Shown: piece by piece, positions 17,587-31,220 of the stretch
Layout: the number at the start of each line of letters is the position of its first letter
How positions within the stretch are numbered: the first letter of the stretch is position 1
Assembly: GCF_011038655.2 (NCBI RefSeq)
Contig: NZ_CP064954.1
Coordinates: 682,001-746,000, forward strand
Source: Corynebacterium lizhenjunii
GTDB taxonomy: Bacteria > Actinomycetota > Actinomycetes > Mycobacteriales > Mycobacteriaceae
Direction of reading: 5' to 3'
Length of the DNA stretch: 64,000 nt
Translations under genes and position numbers: made by a program
Notes under the pieces: generated by a model
Databases searched by the model: none
Seen by the model: only the letters and a program-made list of their open reading frames with translations
What the model was told of the DNA's origin: nothing

Positions 17587-17600
17587 GGCTTGATGTTAAG

Positions 17601-17614
17601 CGGAGAACGTCTCC
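17601..17614. promoter_or_regulatory. TetR operator 2
   Basis: CGGAGAACGTCTCC has arms GGAGA and TCTCC around 3 bp. It begins exactly 35 bp after operator 1, within the leader before the flavin reductase start. Confidence 0.6.
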
Positions 17615-17649
17615 ACATTTGAGAAAAATCATAGCTGAAAGGCGCAACC

Positions 17650-18165
17650 ATGACAACTAGCTACAAGGAGAAGACGATGGATCCGATCGAGCTGCGGCGC
17701 AGCCTGGGGGCCTTCCCAACTGGGGTAGTGCTCATAGCGGCAGAGCTTGGGGGCAAGGCTGGCGGGACACCCGCGCCGAAGACGGTGGGAATGCTGGCCA
17801 ACTCATTTGGATCGGTGTCGCTAGATCCGCCGCTGGTGCAGGTTAGTTTCGCGCACACCTCCACCACCTGGCCGGTGCTGCGGGAGGCGCAGGAGCTGGC
17901 CATTAGCGTGCTTAGCGCGGATAACCTGGCGGACGCTGAAGCGTTGCGCAGGCCTGCGGGGCAGCGTTTTGAGGGCATCGGCATGCAAGGCTGGGACGGC
18001 CAGGCGCAGGTGCTTCCAGGGGCGGCAGCGCAGTTCAGGGTGCGCCTCTATGAGGAAATTGCCGCTGGAGACCACACCATTGCACTCTTTGAGGTTCTCG
18101 ACCACCGCCGCGATGAGCTCGCGGCGCCACTGCACTTTGTGGCCGGGCACATGTTCGCCCGCTAA
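17650..18165 (+). CDS. Flavin reductase-like FMN-binding protein
   Basis: This 171-residue protein has the flavin reductase split-barrel fold: RRSLGAFPTGVVLIAAE near the N-terminus, TVGMLANSFGSVSLDPPLVQVSFA (about 46-69) and a C-terminal AGDHTIALFEVLDH. It would supply reduced FMN to the adjacent two-component monooxygenase. GAAAGG precedes ATG 17650. ATG 17677 (MDPIELRRSLG) is an alternative, closer to typical family N-termini. It lies 42 bp before the monooxygenase. Confidence 0.85.
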   Translation: MTTSYKEKTMDPIELRRSLGAFPTGVVLIAAELGGKAGGTPAPKTVGMLANSFGSVSLDPPLVQVSFAHTSTTWPVLREAQELAISVLSADNLADAEALRRPAGQRFEGIGMQGWDGQAQVLPGAAAQFRVRLYEEIAAGDHTIALFEVLDHRRDELAAPLHFVAGHMFAR

Positions 18166-18207
18166 TTAGCCGCTCCTGACCAATCACACGTTACTGAAAG
18201 GATAATC

Positions 18208-19530
18208 ATGACCACCACTGATAACCGCAAGATGCTCATCGGCATGCAGCTGGGCAACGGCTATGGCGCGCAGGTGACAGCATGGCGCCACCCTAGCGTT
18301 GACGTAGAAAACTACGCCAAGCTGGACGCGCACGTGCGCTATGCGCAGAAGGCTGAGCGCGGAAAATTCCAGTTCCTGTTCTTCCCGGACTCACCCAATC
18401 AGACCCAGAAACACCCTGCCGATGCCCCGCAAATGACCCTCGATCCACTCATCACCATGGCGGCGATTGCCCGGGAGACTACCCACATTGGCATGGCGAC
18501 TACGGCGTCGACGTCCTGGAATGAGCCCTATAACCTGGCGCGCCAGCTCAAGACCCTGGACATGATGTCTGGGGGACGCATTGGGTGGAACGCGGTGACG
18601 GGTTCTGATCCGATGGGAGCGGCGAACTTTGGCCAGGAAGTGGCGGATTCTGCGCAGCGTTACCAGCGGCTGCATGAGTTTGTGCAGATTACCCAGGCCT
18701 TGTGGGGTTCCTGGGAGGAAGATGCTTGGCCGCCGCAGCGAGAAACTGGGGTGTTTGCAGACTTGAACAAAGTGCGGCCCATCAACTTGCGCGGTCAGCA
18801 TGTTGCTTCGCGGGGCCCGCTGCCCATTCCACCTTCGAAGCAGGGGCAACCGGTGATTTTTCAAGCCGGTGGATCTCCTAATGGAGTAGAGGTCGCGGCA
18901 CGTCATGCGAATGTGGTTATTGGTGCTGCCTTCACAAAGGAGGATGCAAAGGCCCAGCGGGATCGCCTGCGCAACGCTGCCGCAGAGGCGGGGCGCGACC
19001 CAGATGAAATCAAGTTCATCGCCGGGCTTATGCCGACGGTTGCGCCCACGGTGCGCCAAGCGCTGGACCGTCGGGGCTTCTTCGTGGAGCCGCACATTCG
19101 TCAACGGGTTAGCTACCTGGGCATGATGTTGGGTACAACGCTGAGCGAGCAGGACCTGGATAGCACCTTGGAGGGGCGGAACCTGCGGGCCAATCCCTCT
19201 GATCCGCGTTCGCAGCGAGCACTCGAACTGGCACAGGAGGGCTGGACGGTGCGCGACATTCTCTACCATGGCATTATTGACTTCCATCCCTCGCCCATCG
19301 GCCCGGCGGAAGTAGTGGCGGACCATATGCAGGAGTGGTTCGAGTTTGGTGCCTGCGACGGCTTTTGGGTCAGCCCAAGTTTGTACGAAGAAGATATAGA
19401 CATCTTTGTGGACCAGGTGGTGCCTTTGCTGCAGGAGCGGGGCCAGTTCCATGCGGACTATGAGGCGGACACTTCGCGGGGCCACCTGGGCATCGGCAAG
19501 CAATATGGCCTAGATCCGCGCCTGCAGTAG
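18208..19530 (+). CDS. FMN-dependent monooxygenase of the NtaA/SnaA/DszA family
   Basis: This 440-residue bacterial-luciferase-like TIM barrel shows typical blocks: RGKFQFLFFPDSP, DPLITMAAIARETTHIGMATTAS split over two elements, SGGRIGWNAVTG, and GQPVIFQAGGSPNGVEVAARHA. Family members use FMNH2 and O2 to oxidise nitrilotriacetate, dibenzothiophene sulfone, pristinamycin or sulfur compounds; the substrate here is unknown. It is the second gene of a TetR-controlled pair with its flavin reductase. GAAAGGA precedes ATG 18208. Confidence 0.88.
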   Translation: MTTTDNRKMLIGMQLGNGYGAQVTAWRHPSVDVENYAKLDAHVRYAQKAERGKFQFLFFPDSPNQTQKHPADAPQMTLDPLITMAAIARETTHIGMATTASTSWNEPYNLARQLKTLDMMSGGRIGWNAVTGSDPMGAANFGQEVADSAQRYQRLHEFVQITQALWGSWEEDAWPPQRETGVFADLNKVRPINLRGQHVASRGPLPIPPSKQGQPVIFQAGGSPNGVEVAARHANVVIGAAFTKEDAKAQRDRLRNAAAEAGRDPDEIKFIAGLMPTVAPTVRQALDRRGFFVEPHIRQRVSYLGMMLGTTLSEQDLDSTLEGRNLRANPSDPRSQRALELAQEGWTVRDILYHGIIDFHPSPIGPAEVVADHMQEWFEFGACDGFWVSPSLYEEDIDIFVDQVVPLLQERGQFHADYEADTSRGHLGIGKQYGLDPRLQ

Positions 19531-19591
19531 GGCACTGGAGGGCTCTGGAAGGTGGCTTAGGGTGTATTTACTAGCGGGTTTGTGTGGATGG

Positions 19592-19607
19592 CCTAACCTA
19601 GGTTAGG
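19592..19607. promoter_or_regulatory. DtxR-like iron box
   Basis: CCTAACCTAGGTTAGG is a perfect 16-bp palindrome close to the DtxR consensus (TTAGGTTAGSCTAACCTAA). It lies 50 bp before the siderophore-binding lipoprotein gene. Iron-loaded DtxR would repress the operon here. Confidence 0.8.
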
Positions 19608-19656
19608 GTGGGCTAGGTAAGTCGAAGCTCTCCTAACCTCTAAGGACACTGAGAAT

Positions 19657-20697
19657 ATGATTTTGCGCCGTACCGCTGGCCGTAAGGTAGCTGGCTCCGT
19701 GGCCGCCTTGGCTGCTGCCTCCCTCGTGCTGACCTCTTGCTCCCAGGCTGAGGATGCCGCTACGTCGGCTACCGATGCCGCTTCCTCCGCTGTAGCAACC
19801 ACTACCGCAGAGGTTGTTGCCCTCACCGTCGAGGACAACTACGGCACCCACACCCTCAATGCACCGTTTGAGCGCGTGGCAGTCACCGACAACCGTTCCT
19901 TCGAAATTCTCTCCCAGTGGGGCGTGAACATCGTTGCCGCTCCCGTTCCGCTGGTGCCGAAGACGCTGCGGGACAAGATCAATGAGGACACCGTAGAGGC
20001 CAACCTGGGCACCCACAAGGAGCCGGACCTGGAGGCCCTGGTGGCAGCGGACCCGGACATCGTCATCAATGGTCAGCGTTTCGAGCGCTACCAGGAGGAC
20101 ATGCAGACTCTGGTGGGTAAGGACATCCCCGTGCTTGATTTCGAGCCGCGCGATGGTGAGGACCTGCCCTCTGAGCTGATTCGCCAGACCCTGGCACTGG
20201 GCACCATCTTCAACCATGAGGATGACGCCCAGGCGCTGGTGGATGACTTCAACAAGGCTCTGGAGCGCGCGAAGGCCGCCTATGATCCGTCCAAGACCAT
20301 CATGGCCGTCAACACCTCTGGTGGCGAGATTGGCTACATCGCACCGGGTAAGGGCCGCTTCTTTGGTCCCTTCTTCGACATGCTGGGCTGGAAGCCTTCC
20401 CTGGAGGTCGCTGGTGGCACCAACAACCACGAGGGTGACGACATCTCTGTGGAGGCCATCGCCCAGTCCAACCCGGATTGGATCTTCATCATGGATCGCG
20501 ATGGGGCCATCGGTGCCAAGGACGGCGTCCTGCACGGTGAAGCCCTGATCAAGGACAATGCCGCGCTGCAAAACGTCACCGCCGTTAAACAAGGCAACGT
20601 TGTCGCTGCGCCGGAAGACACCTACACCAATGAGAACATCATCACCTACACCGAGGTTCTCAACGCTATTGCGGATGCTTTTGAATCTGCGAAGTAA
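19657..20697 (+). CDS. Iron-siderophore ABC transporter substrate-binding lipoprotein
   Basis: This 346-residue protein has a lipoprotein signal with lipobox LTSC at about residue 28 and a short Ala/Thr/Ser linker, then the class III periplasmic-binding fold of the FatB/CeuE type (FERVAVTDNRSFEILSQWGV, LEALVAADPDIVINGQRF, SNPDWIFIMDRDGAI). It captures ferric siderophores outside the membrane and hands them to the permeases encoded downstream. A DtxR-like box precedes it and a stem-loop follows, which would allow more binding protein than permease to be made. C. glutamicum has an equivalent DtxR-controlled cluster. Confidence 0.9.
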   Translation: MILRRTAGRKVAGSVAALAAASLVLTSCSQAEDAATSATDAASSAVATTTAEVVALTVEDNYGTHTLNAPFERVAVTDNRSFEILSQWGVNIVAAPVPLVPKTLRDKINEDTVEANLGTHKEPDLEALVAADPDIVINGQRFERYQEDMQTLVGKDIPVLDFEPRDGEDLPSELIRQTLALGTIFNHEDDAQALVDDFNKALERAKAAYDPSKTIMAVNTSGGEIGYIAPGKGRFFGPFFDMLGWKPSLEVAGGTNNHEGDDISVEAIAQSNPDWIFIMDRDGAIGAKDGVLHGEALIKDNAALQNVTAVKQGNVVAAPEDTYTNENIITYTEVLNAIADAFESAK

Positions 20698-20714
20698 TCC
20701 GCGCTAGTCTCCAC

Positions 20715-20768
20715 AACCGGAAGGGTTGCGAAAGCTAGCCTGATTTGGCTGGTCGCGCCTTTCCGGTT
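20715..20768 (+). terminator. Stem-loop between binding-protein and permease genes
   Basis: AACCGGAAGGG (20715-20725) pairs with CCTTTCCGGTT (20758-20768), with one G-U pair and no long T-run. It is a likely attenuating terminator or mRNA-stabilising hairpin within the iron operon. Confidence 0.6.
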
Positions 20769-20793
20769 TCTGTCGTGATAAGGCTACATTCTT

Positions 20794-21759
20794 ATGCAAA
20801 CCTCCACTCGCCCCAAACTTTGGGACGCTAAGCTGGCCATTGGAATTGCCGTTGTCGCTGCGCTACTGCTGGCGTCTTTGGCCACTGGACAGTATGACAT
20901 CTTGGGCAGCGAAGACGGCCGGGAGATGTTTATGACCACCCGCGTGCCGCGCACCATCGCCTTGGTGCTTGCCGGTGCGGCAATGGCCATGAGTGGCCTG
21001 GTCATGCAGTTGTTGACGCAAAATCGCTTCGTTGAACCCTCAACCACCGGCACCACCGAGTGGGCAGGGCTGGGCCTGTTGACCACCATGGTCCTCTTTC
21101 CTGCCTCCACCATTTTGGAACGCATGATTGGTGCGGTGCTCTTTTCCTTCGTGGGCACAATGGTGTTTTTCCTCTTCTTGCGCCGGGTGACACTGCGGTC
21201 TTCACTAATCGTGCCGATTATTGGCATCATGCTCGGTGCCGTAGTCTCTGCAGTCTCCAGCTTCTTTGCCCTGACCACCAATATGCTCCAGCAATTGGGC
21301 ATTTGGTTCATGGGTTCTTTTACCAGTGTCTACACGGGGCAGTATGAAGTGCTGTGGCTGGTATTGGTGGTTTTGATTGTGGTGTTCCTCTTTGCAGACC
21401 GCCTCACTGTGGTGGGGCTAGGGGAGGAGGCTGCTACCAACTTGGGCCTAAACTACAACCGGCTGCTGCTGATCGGAACCGGGCTCATTGCCATCGCAAC
21501 GGGTGTGGTCACCGTAGTGGTGGGGTCCCTGCCCTTTTTGGGGCTCATTGTCCCCAACGTGGTCTCGATGGTCCGCGGGGATGACCTTCGCTCTAACCTA
21601 CCCTGGGTGTGTTTGCTCGGCGTGGGCATTGTGGCAGCGTGTGACCTGGTGGGGCGCATTATTATTGCACCCTTTGAAATGCCTGTTTCGCTGATCCTCG
21701 GCGTCATCGGCGCAGTGGTCTTTGTGGTGATGATCGTGAGGTCTACCCGTGGTCGATAA
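20794..21759 (+). CDS. Iron-siderophore ABC transporter permease (first)
   Basis: This 321-residue FecCD-family permease has about nine membrane helices. Signatures include RVPRTIALVLAGAAMAMSGLVMQLLTQN (split by the first periplasmic loop), MLGAVVSAVSSFF and LPFLGLIVPNVV, which contacts the ATPase. It forms the channel with the next gene product. The end overlaps the start of the next gene by 11 bp. Confidence 0.9.
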   Translation: MQTSTRPKLWDAKLAIGIAVVAALLLASLATGQYDILGSEDGREMFMTTRVPRTIALVLAGAAMAMSGLVMQLLTQNRFVEPSTTGTTEWAGLGLLTTMVLFPASTILERMIGAVLFSFVGTMVFFLFLRRVTLRSSLIVPIIGIMLGAVVSAVSSFFALTTNMLQQLGIWFMGSFTSVYTGQYEVLWLVLVVLIVVFLFADRLTVVGLGEEAATNLGLNYNRLLLIGTGLIAIATGVVTVVVGSLPFLGLIVPNVVSMVRGDDLRSNLPWVCLLGVGIVAACDLVGRIIIAPFEMPVSLILGVIGAVVFVVMIVRSTRGR

Positions 21760-22720
21760 GAAATACTGGATCATTTTGACATCCGTGTGGGTGTTGGGCG
21801 TGCTGTCTGCTTTTGGCCTGCTAGCATACGGCAACCCTATGCCTTTTGGTACGGAGAAGTTTTGGCTCATTGCCCAGCGCCGCGCGGACGCGGTCGTAGC
21901 CATGGTCATCGTGGCGGTGTGCCAGGCCATGGCAACGGTGTCCTTCCATACGGTGACCAATAATCGCATCCTTACCCCGTCGATTATGGGTTTCGAGTCC
22001 CTTTACGTCACTATCAACACGGCGACCGTGTTCTTCTTTGGGGCAAGTACGCTGACGCAGACCCGCAACGTGGGGACCTTCCTCATGCAAATGGGCGTGA
22101 TGATTGCGCTGTCGCTGCTGCTCTACAGCTGGCTGCTGACTAATAATCGCAACAATATGCATGCCATGCTGTTGGTGGGCGTGGTCATTGGCGGGGGACT
22201 GGGTTCGTTGTCGGCGTTTATGCGTCGCGTTCTTACTCCGTCGGAATTTGATGTGCTCACGGCGCGTCTTTTTGGCTCGGTTAATAACGCAGAGACTGAG
22301 TACTATCCCATAGCCATCCCCCTGGTGCTGATAGTCACGGCGTTGCTTTTTGCCAACTCGCGCCGCCTTAACGTGTTGTCCTTGGGTGCGGACGTCTCGA
22401 AGAATTTGGGCGTTAACCACAAGTTCCACGCTATCTACACCCTGATCTTGGTCTCACTGCTGATGGCTACTACCACCTCGCTGGTGGGGCCGATGACCTT
22501 CCTGGGCTTCCTGGTGGCCACCCTGGCTTATCAGTTCACCGATACCTACGACCATCGGTATATCTTCCCCATGGCGATCGGCGTCGCGTTCTTCGTGTTG
22601 ACGTCCGCGTACTTCATTATGCAGCACGTGTTCTACGCCCAGGGTGTGGTCTCCATCATTATCGAGCTGGTTGGCGGCTCGGTGTTCCTGTTCGTCATTC
22701 TGCGAAAGGGGCGGCTGTGA
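21749..22720 (+). CDS. Iron-siderophore ABC transporter permease (second)
   Basis: This 323-residue FecCD-type permease starts at GTG 21749 inside the previous gene. It has hydrophobic helices throughout; ATTTSLVGPMTFLGFLVATLAYQ is the ATPase-contact region. The N-terminal half has the family pattern RRADAVVAMVIVAVCQAMATVSFHTVTNN across two helices. It pairs with the first permease and overlaps the ATPase gene start by 4 bp (GTGA). Confidence 0.9.
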   Translation: MVDKKYWIILTSVWVLGVLSAFGLLAYGNPMPFGTEKFWLIAQRRADAVVAMVIVAVCQAMATVSFHTVTNNRILTPSIMGFESLYVTINTATVFFFGASTLTQTRNVGTFLMQMGVMIALSLLLYSWLLTNNRNNMHAMLLVGVVIGGGLGSLSAFMRRVLTPSEFDVLTARLFGSVNNAETEYYPIAIPLVLIVTALLFANSRRLNVLSLGADVSKNLGVNHKFHAIYTLILVSLLMATTTSLVGPMTFLGFLVATLAYQFTDTYDHRYIFPMAIGVAFFVLTSAYFIMQHVFYAQGVVSIIIELVGGSVFLFVILRKGRL

Positions 22721-23472
22721 TTCAGCTCCGCAACGTTGTCAAGAACTACTCTGAGGAGACCCACATCGGTCCCCTTAATCTGGAGATTCCCGCAGGGGGC
22801 ATTACGGCCCTGATTGGCCCTAATGGTGCGGGCAAGTCCACTATGCTCACCATGATTGGCCGCCTGCTCGATATGGACGAAGGTGCCATCGAGGTGGCCG
22901 GGTTTGATGTGCATGCCACGAAGTCGAAGGACTTGGCTAAGGTCTTGTCTATCCTGCGCCAGGAAAACCACTTCGTGACCAAGCTGACGGTGCGCCAGCT
23001 GGTGGGGTTCGGGCGCTTCCCCTACAGCCAGGGGCGGCTGACCAGAGAAGACGAAGCCATCATCACCAAGTACATTGAGTTTTTCCACCTGGATGCTTTG
23101 CAGCATCGCTACCTAGACGAACTCTCTGGAGGCCAGCGTCAACGCGCCTACGTGGCGATGGTCCTGTGCCAGGAGACGGACTATGTGCTGCTTGACGAGC
23201 CCCTCAACAACCTTGACATCGCTCATTCGGTGGACATGATGAAGCACTTGCAGGCCGCAGCGCGAGACCTTGGCCGCACCATCATCATCGTTTTGCATGA
23301 CATCAACTTCGCAGCGCGCTATGCGGACTACATCTGCGCTTGCAAGGACGGCCAGATTGTCCAGTTCGGACCCGCCCTTGAGGTCATGCGTGATGAGGTC
23401 CTCTCTCCAATCTTTAACACCCCCATCACCGTCATTGAGGGGCCCCAAGGCCCCCTGGCTTGCTACCACTAG
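22717..23472 (+). CDS. Iron-siderophore ABC transporter ATP-binding protein
   Basis: This 251-residue FepC-type ATPase has Walker A IGPNGAGKST (about 33-42), signature LSGGQRQRAYVAM (about 135-147), Walker B YVLLDEPLNNLD (about 155-166) and a switch His in VLHDINFAARY. It powers siderophore import through the two permeases. Start GTG 22717 overlaps the upstream stop. It is the last gene of the DtxR-type operon. Confidence 0.93.
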   Translation: MIQLRNVVKNYSEETHIGPLNLEIPAGGITALIGPNGAGKSTMLTMIGRLLDMDEGAIEVAGFDVHATKSKDLAKVLSILRQENHFVTKLTVRQLVGFGRFPYSQGRLTREDEAIITKYIEFFHLDALQHRYLDELSGGQRQRAYVAMVLCQETDYVLLDEPLNNLDIAHSVDMMKHLQAAARDLGRTIIIVLHDINFAARYADYICACKDGQIVQFGPALEVMRDEVLSPIFNTPITVIEGPQGPLACYH

Positions 23473-24219
23473 CCATTCCACACCTCTGACCCCCCAATTT
23501 TGCAGTTGCTTGCCGATGCCGCTGTGGGTTGGGGGTTTGTTGGTGGTTGGGGTTGTTTGGGTGGTGGTTGGTGTGGGGTGGATATGGGGTGTGGGCTGGG
23601 GATTTGTGTTGGTGGTGGGGTGTGTGTAGATTAGTTCAAGTCAGCGCGACCGACAGCGCCCCGCTTACAGCCCCTTTGGTTGGGTCTGGTTGATTGCGGT
23701 GTGGCGGTAAGAAAACAGTTGCTGATGTTCCTCCTTTGAAGCTTGCTAGAGTGTTTCTGGTGTGTGGATGTGGGTGGGGATGTTGTTTGAGAACTCAATA
23801 GTGTGCCAATGTACTTTTATTTTTGTTTGTCTGCTGTGGCGGTCATTGTGGTGGAAGTGTGTTGTGCTGGCTGCGCCTGTTTGGTGGGTGTGGTTGGTTG
23901 GTGTGTGCCGGGTGGTGCCCTGTTCCGAATGTGGGGTGTCACTGTAATAGAACTGATAATTTTTGGTTTGGTGCATACTGTTAAAGAGTCGCATTTTTGC
24001 TGTGGTGGCGTTTGTTGTCATGGTGGTAACCGGACCGTCTGGGCTTCCTCGTCGGTTGTTGGGTGGTTCGGGTGATTTTTTCTTTATGTAGTAATTTTTT
24101 GGATTTGCCAGTCCGCTGCTGCTGTTTGTGGTGGTGGTTTGGTTTGTCTTTTTTGTCTAGGTTTTGGGCTTTTCACGCCCTGGTCCGGCACTCTTTTTTG
24201 TTTGGGTGCTGGTGCCTTT
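23473..24219 (+). promoter_or_regulatory. rrn upstream and leader region
   Basis: This 747-bp stretch has no credible gene. One strand is very rich in G and T (23522-23630 and 23820-23930). A copy of TGCCGATGCC is at 23511. TAGAGT at 23747-23752 is a candidate rRNA -10 box without a well-spaced -35. At 23781-23805, TGTTGTTTGAGAACTCAATA followed by GTGTG matches the boxA-like antitermination sequence of actinobacterial rRNA leaders. A related sequence recurs in the 16S-23S spacer. Confidence 0.6.
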
Positions 24220-29275
<5,056 letters not shown>

Positions 29276-29401
29276 CAACACCACAAAAGTGTTGGATGGT
29301 CCTACCAAGCACAAACAAACAAACACACACCTGTGTGCGCGTCCACTATGCAGTATCTGACACAACACCGCAACACACCCACTGTGGGTGTGCCCCGCAG
29401 A

Positions 29402-29524
29402 TGTGTCGGTGGTTGATAGCGGCAGGGAAACGCCCGGACCCATTCCGAACCCGGAAGCTAAGCCTGCCCGCGCTGATGGTACTGCACCCGGGAGGGTGTG
29501 GGAGAGTAAGTTACCGCCGACACT
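29402..29524 (+). rRNA. 5S ribosomal RNA
   Basis: About 122 nt. GTGTCGG (29403-29409) pairs with CCGACAC (29517-29523) as helix I. The conserved core CCATTCCGAACCCGGAAGCT and GATGGTACTGCAC are present. It lies about 125 bp after 23S, preceded by a CACACCC/GGGTGTG hairpin. Confidence 0.95.
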
Positions 29525-29556
29525 ACAAACACACAAACAACAAAATAAAACCCAAC

Positions 29557-29615
29557 CGGCCCGGCCCACACCCCCAACACAGGGGGACCACGTGGACCGG
29601 GCCGCACAGCGTTTT
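29557..29615 (+). terminator. rrn operon terminator
   Basis: CGGCCCGGCCCAC (29557-29569) pairs with GTGGACCGGGCCG (29592-29604) with one mismatch, and the loop contains an inner CCCCC/GGGGG pairing. A short TTTT follows at 29612-29615. This very strong hairpin lies 33 bp after 5S. Confidence 0.8.
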
Positions 29616-29791
29616 CCCACAACACAACACCACCGACACCCCAACACCGACACCACACCACAACGACGCGGCCTGAACCGCACACAGGTGCTTGCGCAGG
29701 TAACCACGCAGCATCACACACCAAGAGATCCCAATACTGGCAACACACCCACCCCGGGTGTTGTACTTCAATTGCGGTAATGTGCCCTAGC

Positions 29792-29863
29792 GTGCTGCAC
29801 TTTCTGCGCAAACACGCCCCCCGCCCATGCCGCGAAGTCGTGTTTGCGGAGAAAATGGGTCAC
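29792..29863 (+). repeat. Palindromic about 73-bp element, copy A
   Basis: Imperfect terminal arms GTGCTGCACTTTCTGCGC (29792-29809) and AGAAAATGGGTCAC (29850-29863) enclose an inner CAAACACG/CGTGTTTG stem. It matches copy B (55789-55861, inverted) along most of its length, including the adjoining TATGTTTGG. The surrounding 29616-30095 holds no gene I can support. Confidence 0.6.
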
Positions 29864-30095
29864 TATGTTTGGTTCCCGCAACACTTCCACCGTGTAGGCC
29901 ACCAACCCACCAACGCAGAACACCCTAGGCGATGCTTTCGCAGTCGCCGGTCGCGCGAGGATTATGAACCAAGACGGCGGTGCAGAGGGGAGAAATGCGT
30001 GGCGCAGGGTGGGTCCGCGCTCAGTGATGCTGTACCAGTATGGTTGAAGTCCCTGTGGTCGATGGCGAAGTCGGCCCCGCGGTCGGGCAAGCGGG

Positions 30096-31220
30096 CTAAT
30101 TGAGCAAACGTTCGACGGCAGCGTGGATGACTTCGGGGCGCTTGCAGAAGGCGAAGCGGACCTTGTACTTCCACGGCTCGGGCTGATCACAGAAGGCTGC
30201 TAGGGGAATTGCGGCTACTCCACGGGTGGCGGGCAGTTGAGTGCAAAACTCGATGCCATCCATGCCGGTGTGCTCGACATCGGCAACGACGTAATAGGTT
30301 CCCTTGGTTTCGTGGACGGGGAACCCAGCGTAGCGGAGGCCGCTGACAAGAATGTCGTGGCATTCCTTCAAACCGGCCACCATGTCTTGTACCCAGGCGT
30401 CCTCGTGAAGAAGGGCGTGCGCTACGGCAGGCTGTACGGGGCTAAAGCCCACAAAGGTCATGAACTGCTTGGCTTTGATAATGCCGTCGAGGAGTTCGGG
30501 GGCGGCAATTGCCCAGCCGGTCTTCCAGCCGGTGCAATTGTAGGACTTTGCCGCGGAATTGACCCACACTGTGCGCTTGGACATGCCCGGAAGGCTGTAG
30601 AAACGCGTGTGTTCGGCGCCGTTGAAGACGAGGTTTTCGTAGACTTCATCGGCCAGCACCAGCAGGTTGTGCTTCTCGCACAACCGGGCAAGCTCCTCCA
30701 AAGCTGGACGGGAGAATACCGCCCCGGTGGGGTTGTGTGGGGAGTTGATAATGATCATCGCGGTGCGCTCAGTAATAGCCGCTGCGATTGCTTCCACGTC
30801 AAGATCCCAGCTGGCACCGCAAGGCTGCAGGGGGACGGGGACCCGGGTGGCATCGGCAAGCGCGATGGCAGCTGCGTAGGCATCATAGTAGGGCTCGAGG
30901 ACAATGACTTCCTTGCCGGGTTCCACTAACCCCAAAACGGTGGCGGTGATTGCCTCCGTGGCGCCGACGGTGACCAAGACATGGGATTCGGGGACACCGA
31001 AGGTGGAAGTAATGGCATCGAGAAGGACCTGCTGGCCGCGCAGAGGAGCGTATTGATTATTGCCGGCAGCGATTTCGGCGCGAGCAATCTCCAACATCCG
31101 GGCTGGGCCGTCGGTGTCCGGGAAACCCTGGCCCAAATTGATGGCCTCATGCTTCGCGGCCAGTGCAGACATAGTGGTGAAGATGGTCTCCCCAAAGGGA
31201 CGAAGGCGGTTAACAGTCAT
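30096..31220 (-). CDS. PLP-dependent aminotransferase, class I/II (DapC-like)
   Basis: This 374-residue fold-type I aminotransferase has NLGQGFPDTDGP (about 28-39), NSPHNPTGAVFSRP (about 157-170), the substrate/PLP region LADEVYENLVF (about 192-202), and the PLP lysine in SAAKSYNCTGWKTGW (about 230). The gene next to the XPB helicase in mycobacteria encodes N-succinyldiaminopimelate aminotransferase (Rv0858c). The same neighbourhood here suggests a similar role in lysine/diaminopimelate synthesis, but the subfamily also includes methionine and kynurenine aminotransferases. Its start abuts the stop of the membrane-protein gene upstream. Confidence 0.85.
   Translation of the reverse strand: MTVNRLRPFGETIFTTMSALAAKHEAINLGQGFPDTDGPARMLEIARAEIAAGNNQYAPLRGQQVLLDAITSTFGVPESHVLVTVGATEAITATVLGLVEPGKEVIVLEPYYDAYAAAIALADATRVPVPLQPCGASWDLDVEAIAAAITERTAMIIINSPHNPTGAVFSRPALEELARLCEKHNLLVLADEVYENLVFNGAEHTRFYSLPGMSKRTVWVNSAAKSYNCTGWKTGWAIAAPELLDGIIKAKQFMTFVGFSPVQPAVAHALLHEDAWVQDMVAGLKECHDILVSGLRYAGFPVHETKGTYYVVADVEHTGMDGIEFCTQLPATRGVAAIPLAAFCDQPEPWKYKVRFAFCKRPEVIHAAVERLLN

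Noticed and set aside
23522..23630. G-quadruplex array before the rrn operon
   Set aside because: Many GG and a few GGG runs are present, but loops between four runs of three or more G exceed 7 nt, so a canonical quadruplex is not supported.
23473..24219. Small open frames in the rrn leader
   Set aside because: They are composed of low-complexity Val/Gly/Trp/Cys strings from G/T-rich DNA, with no ribosome site and no recognisable protein.
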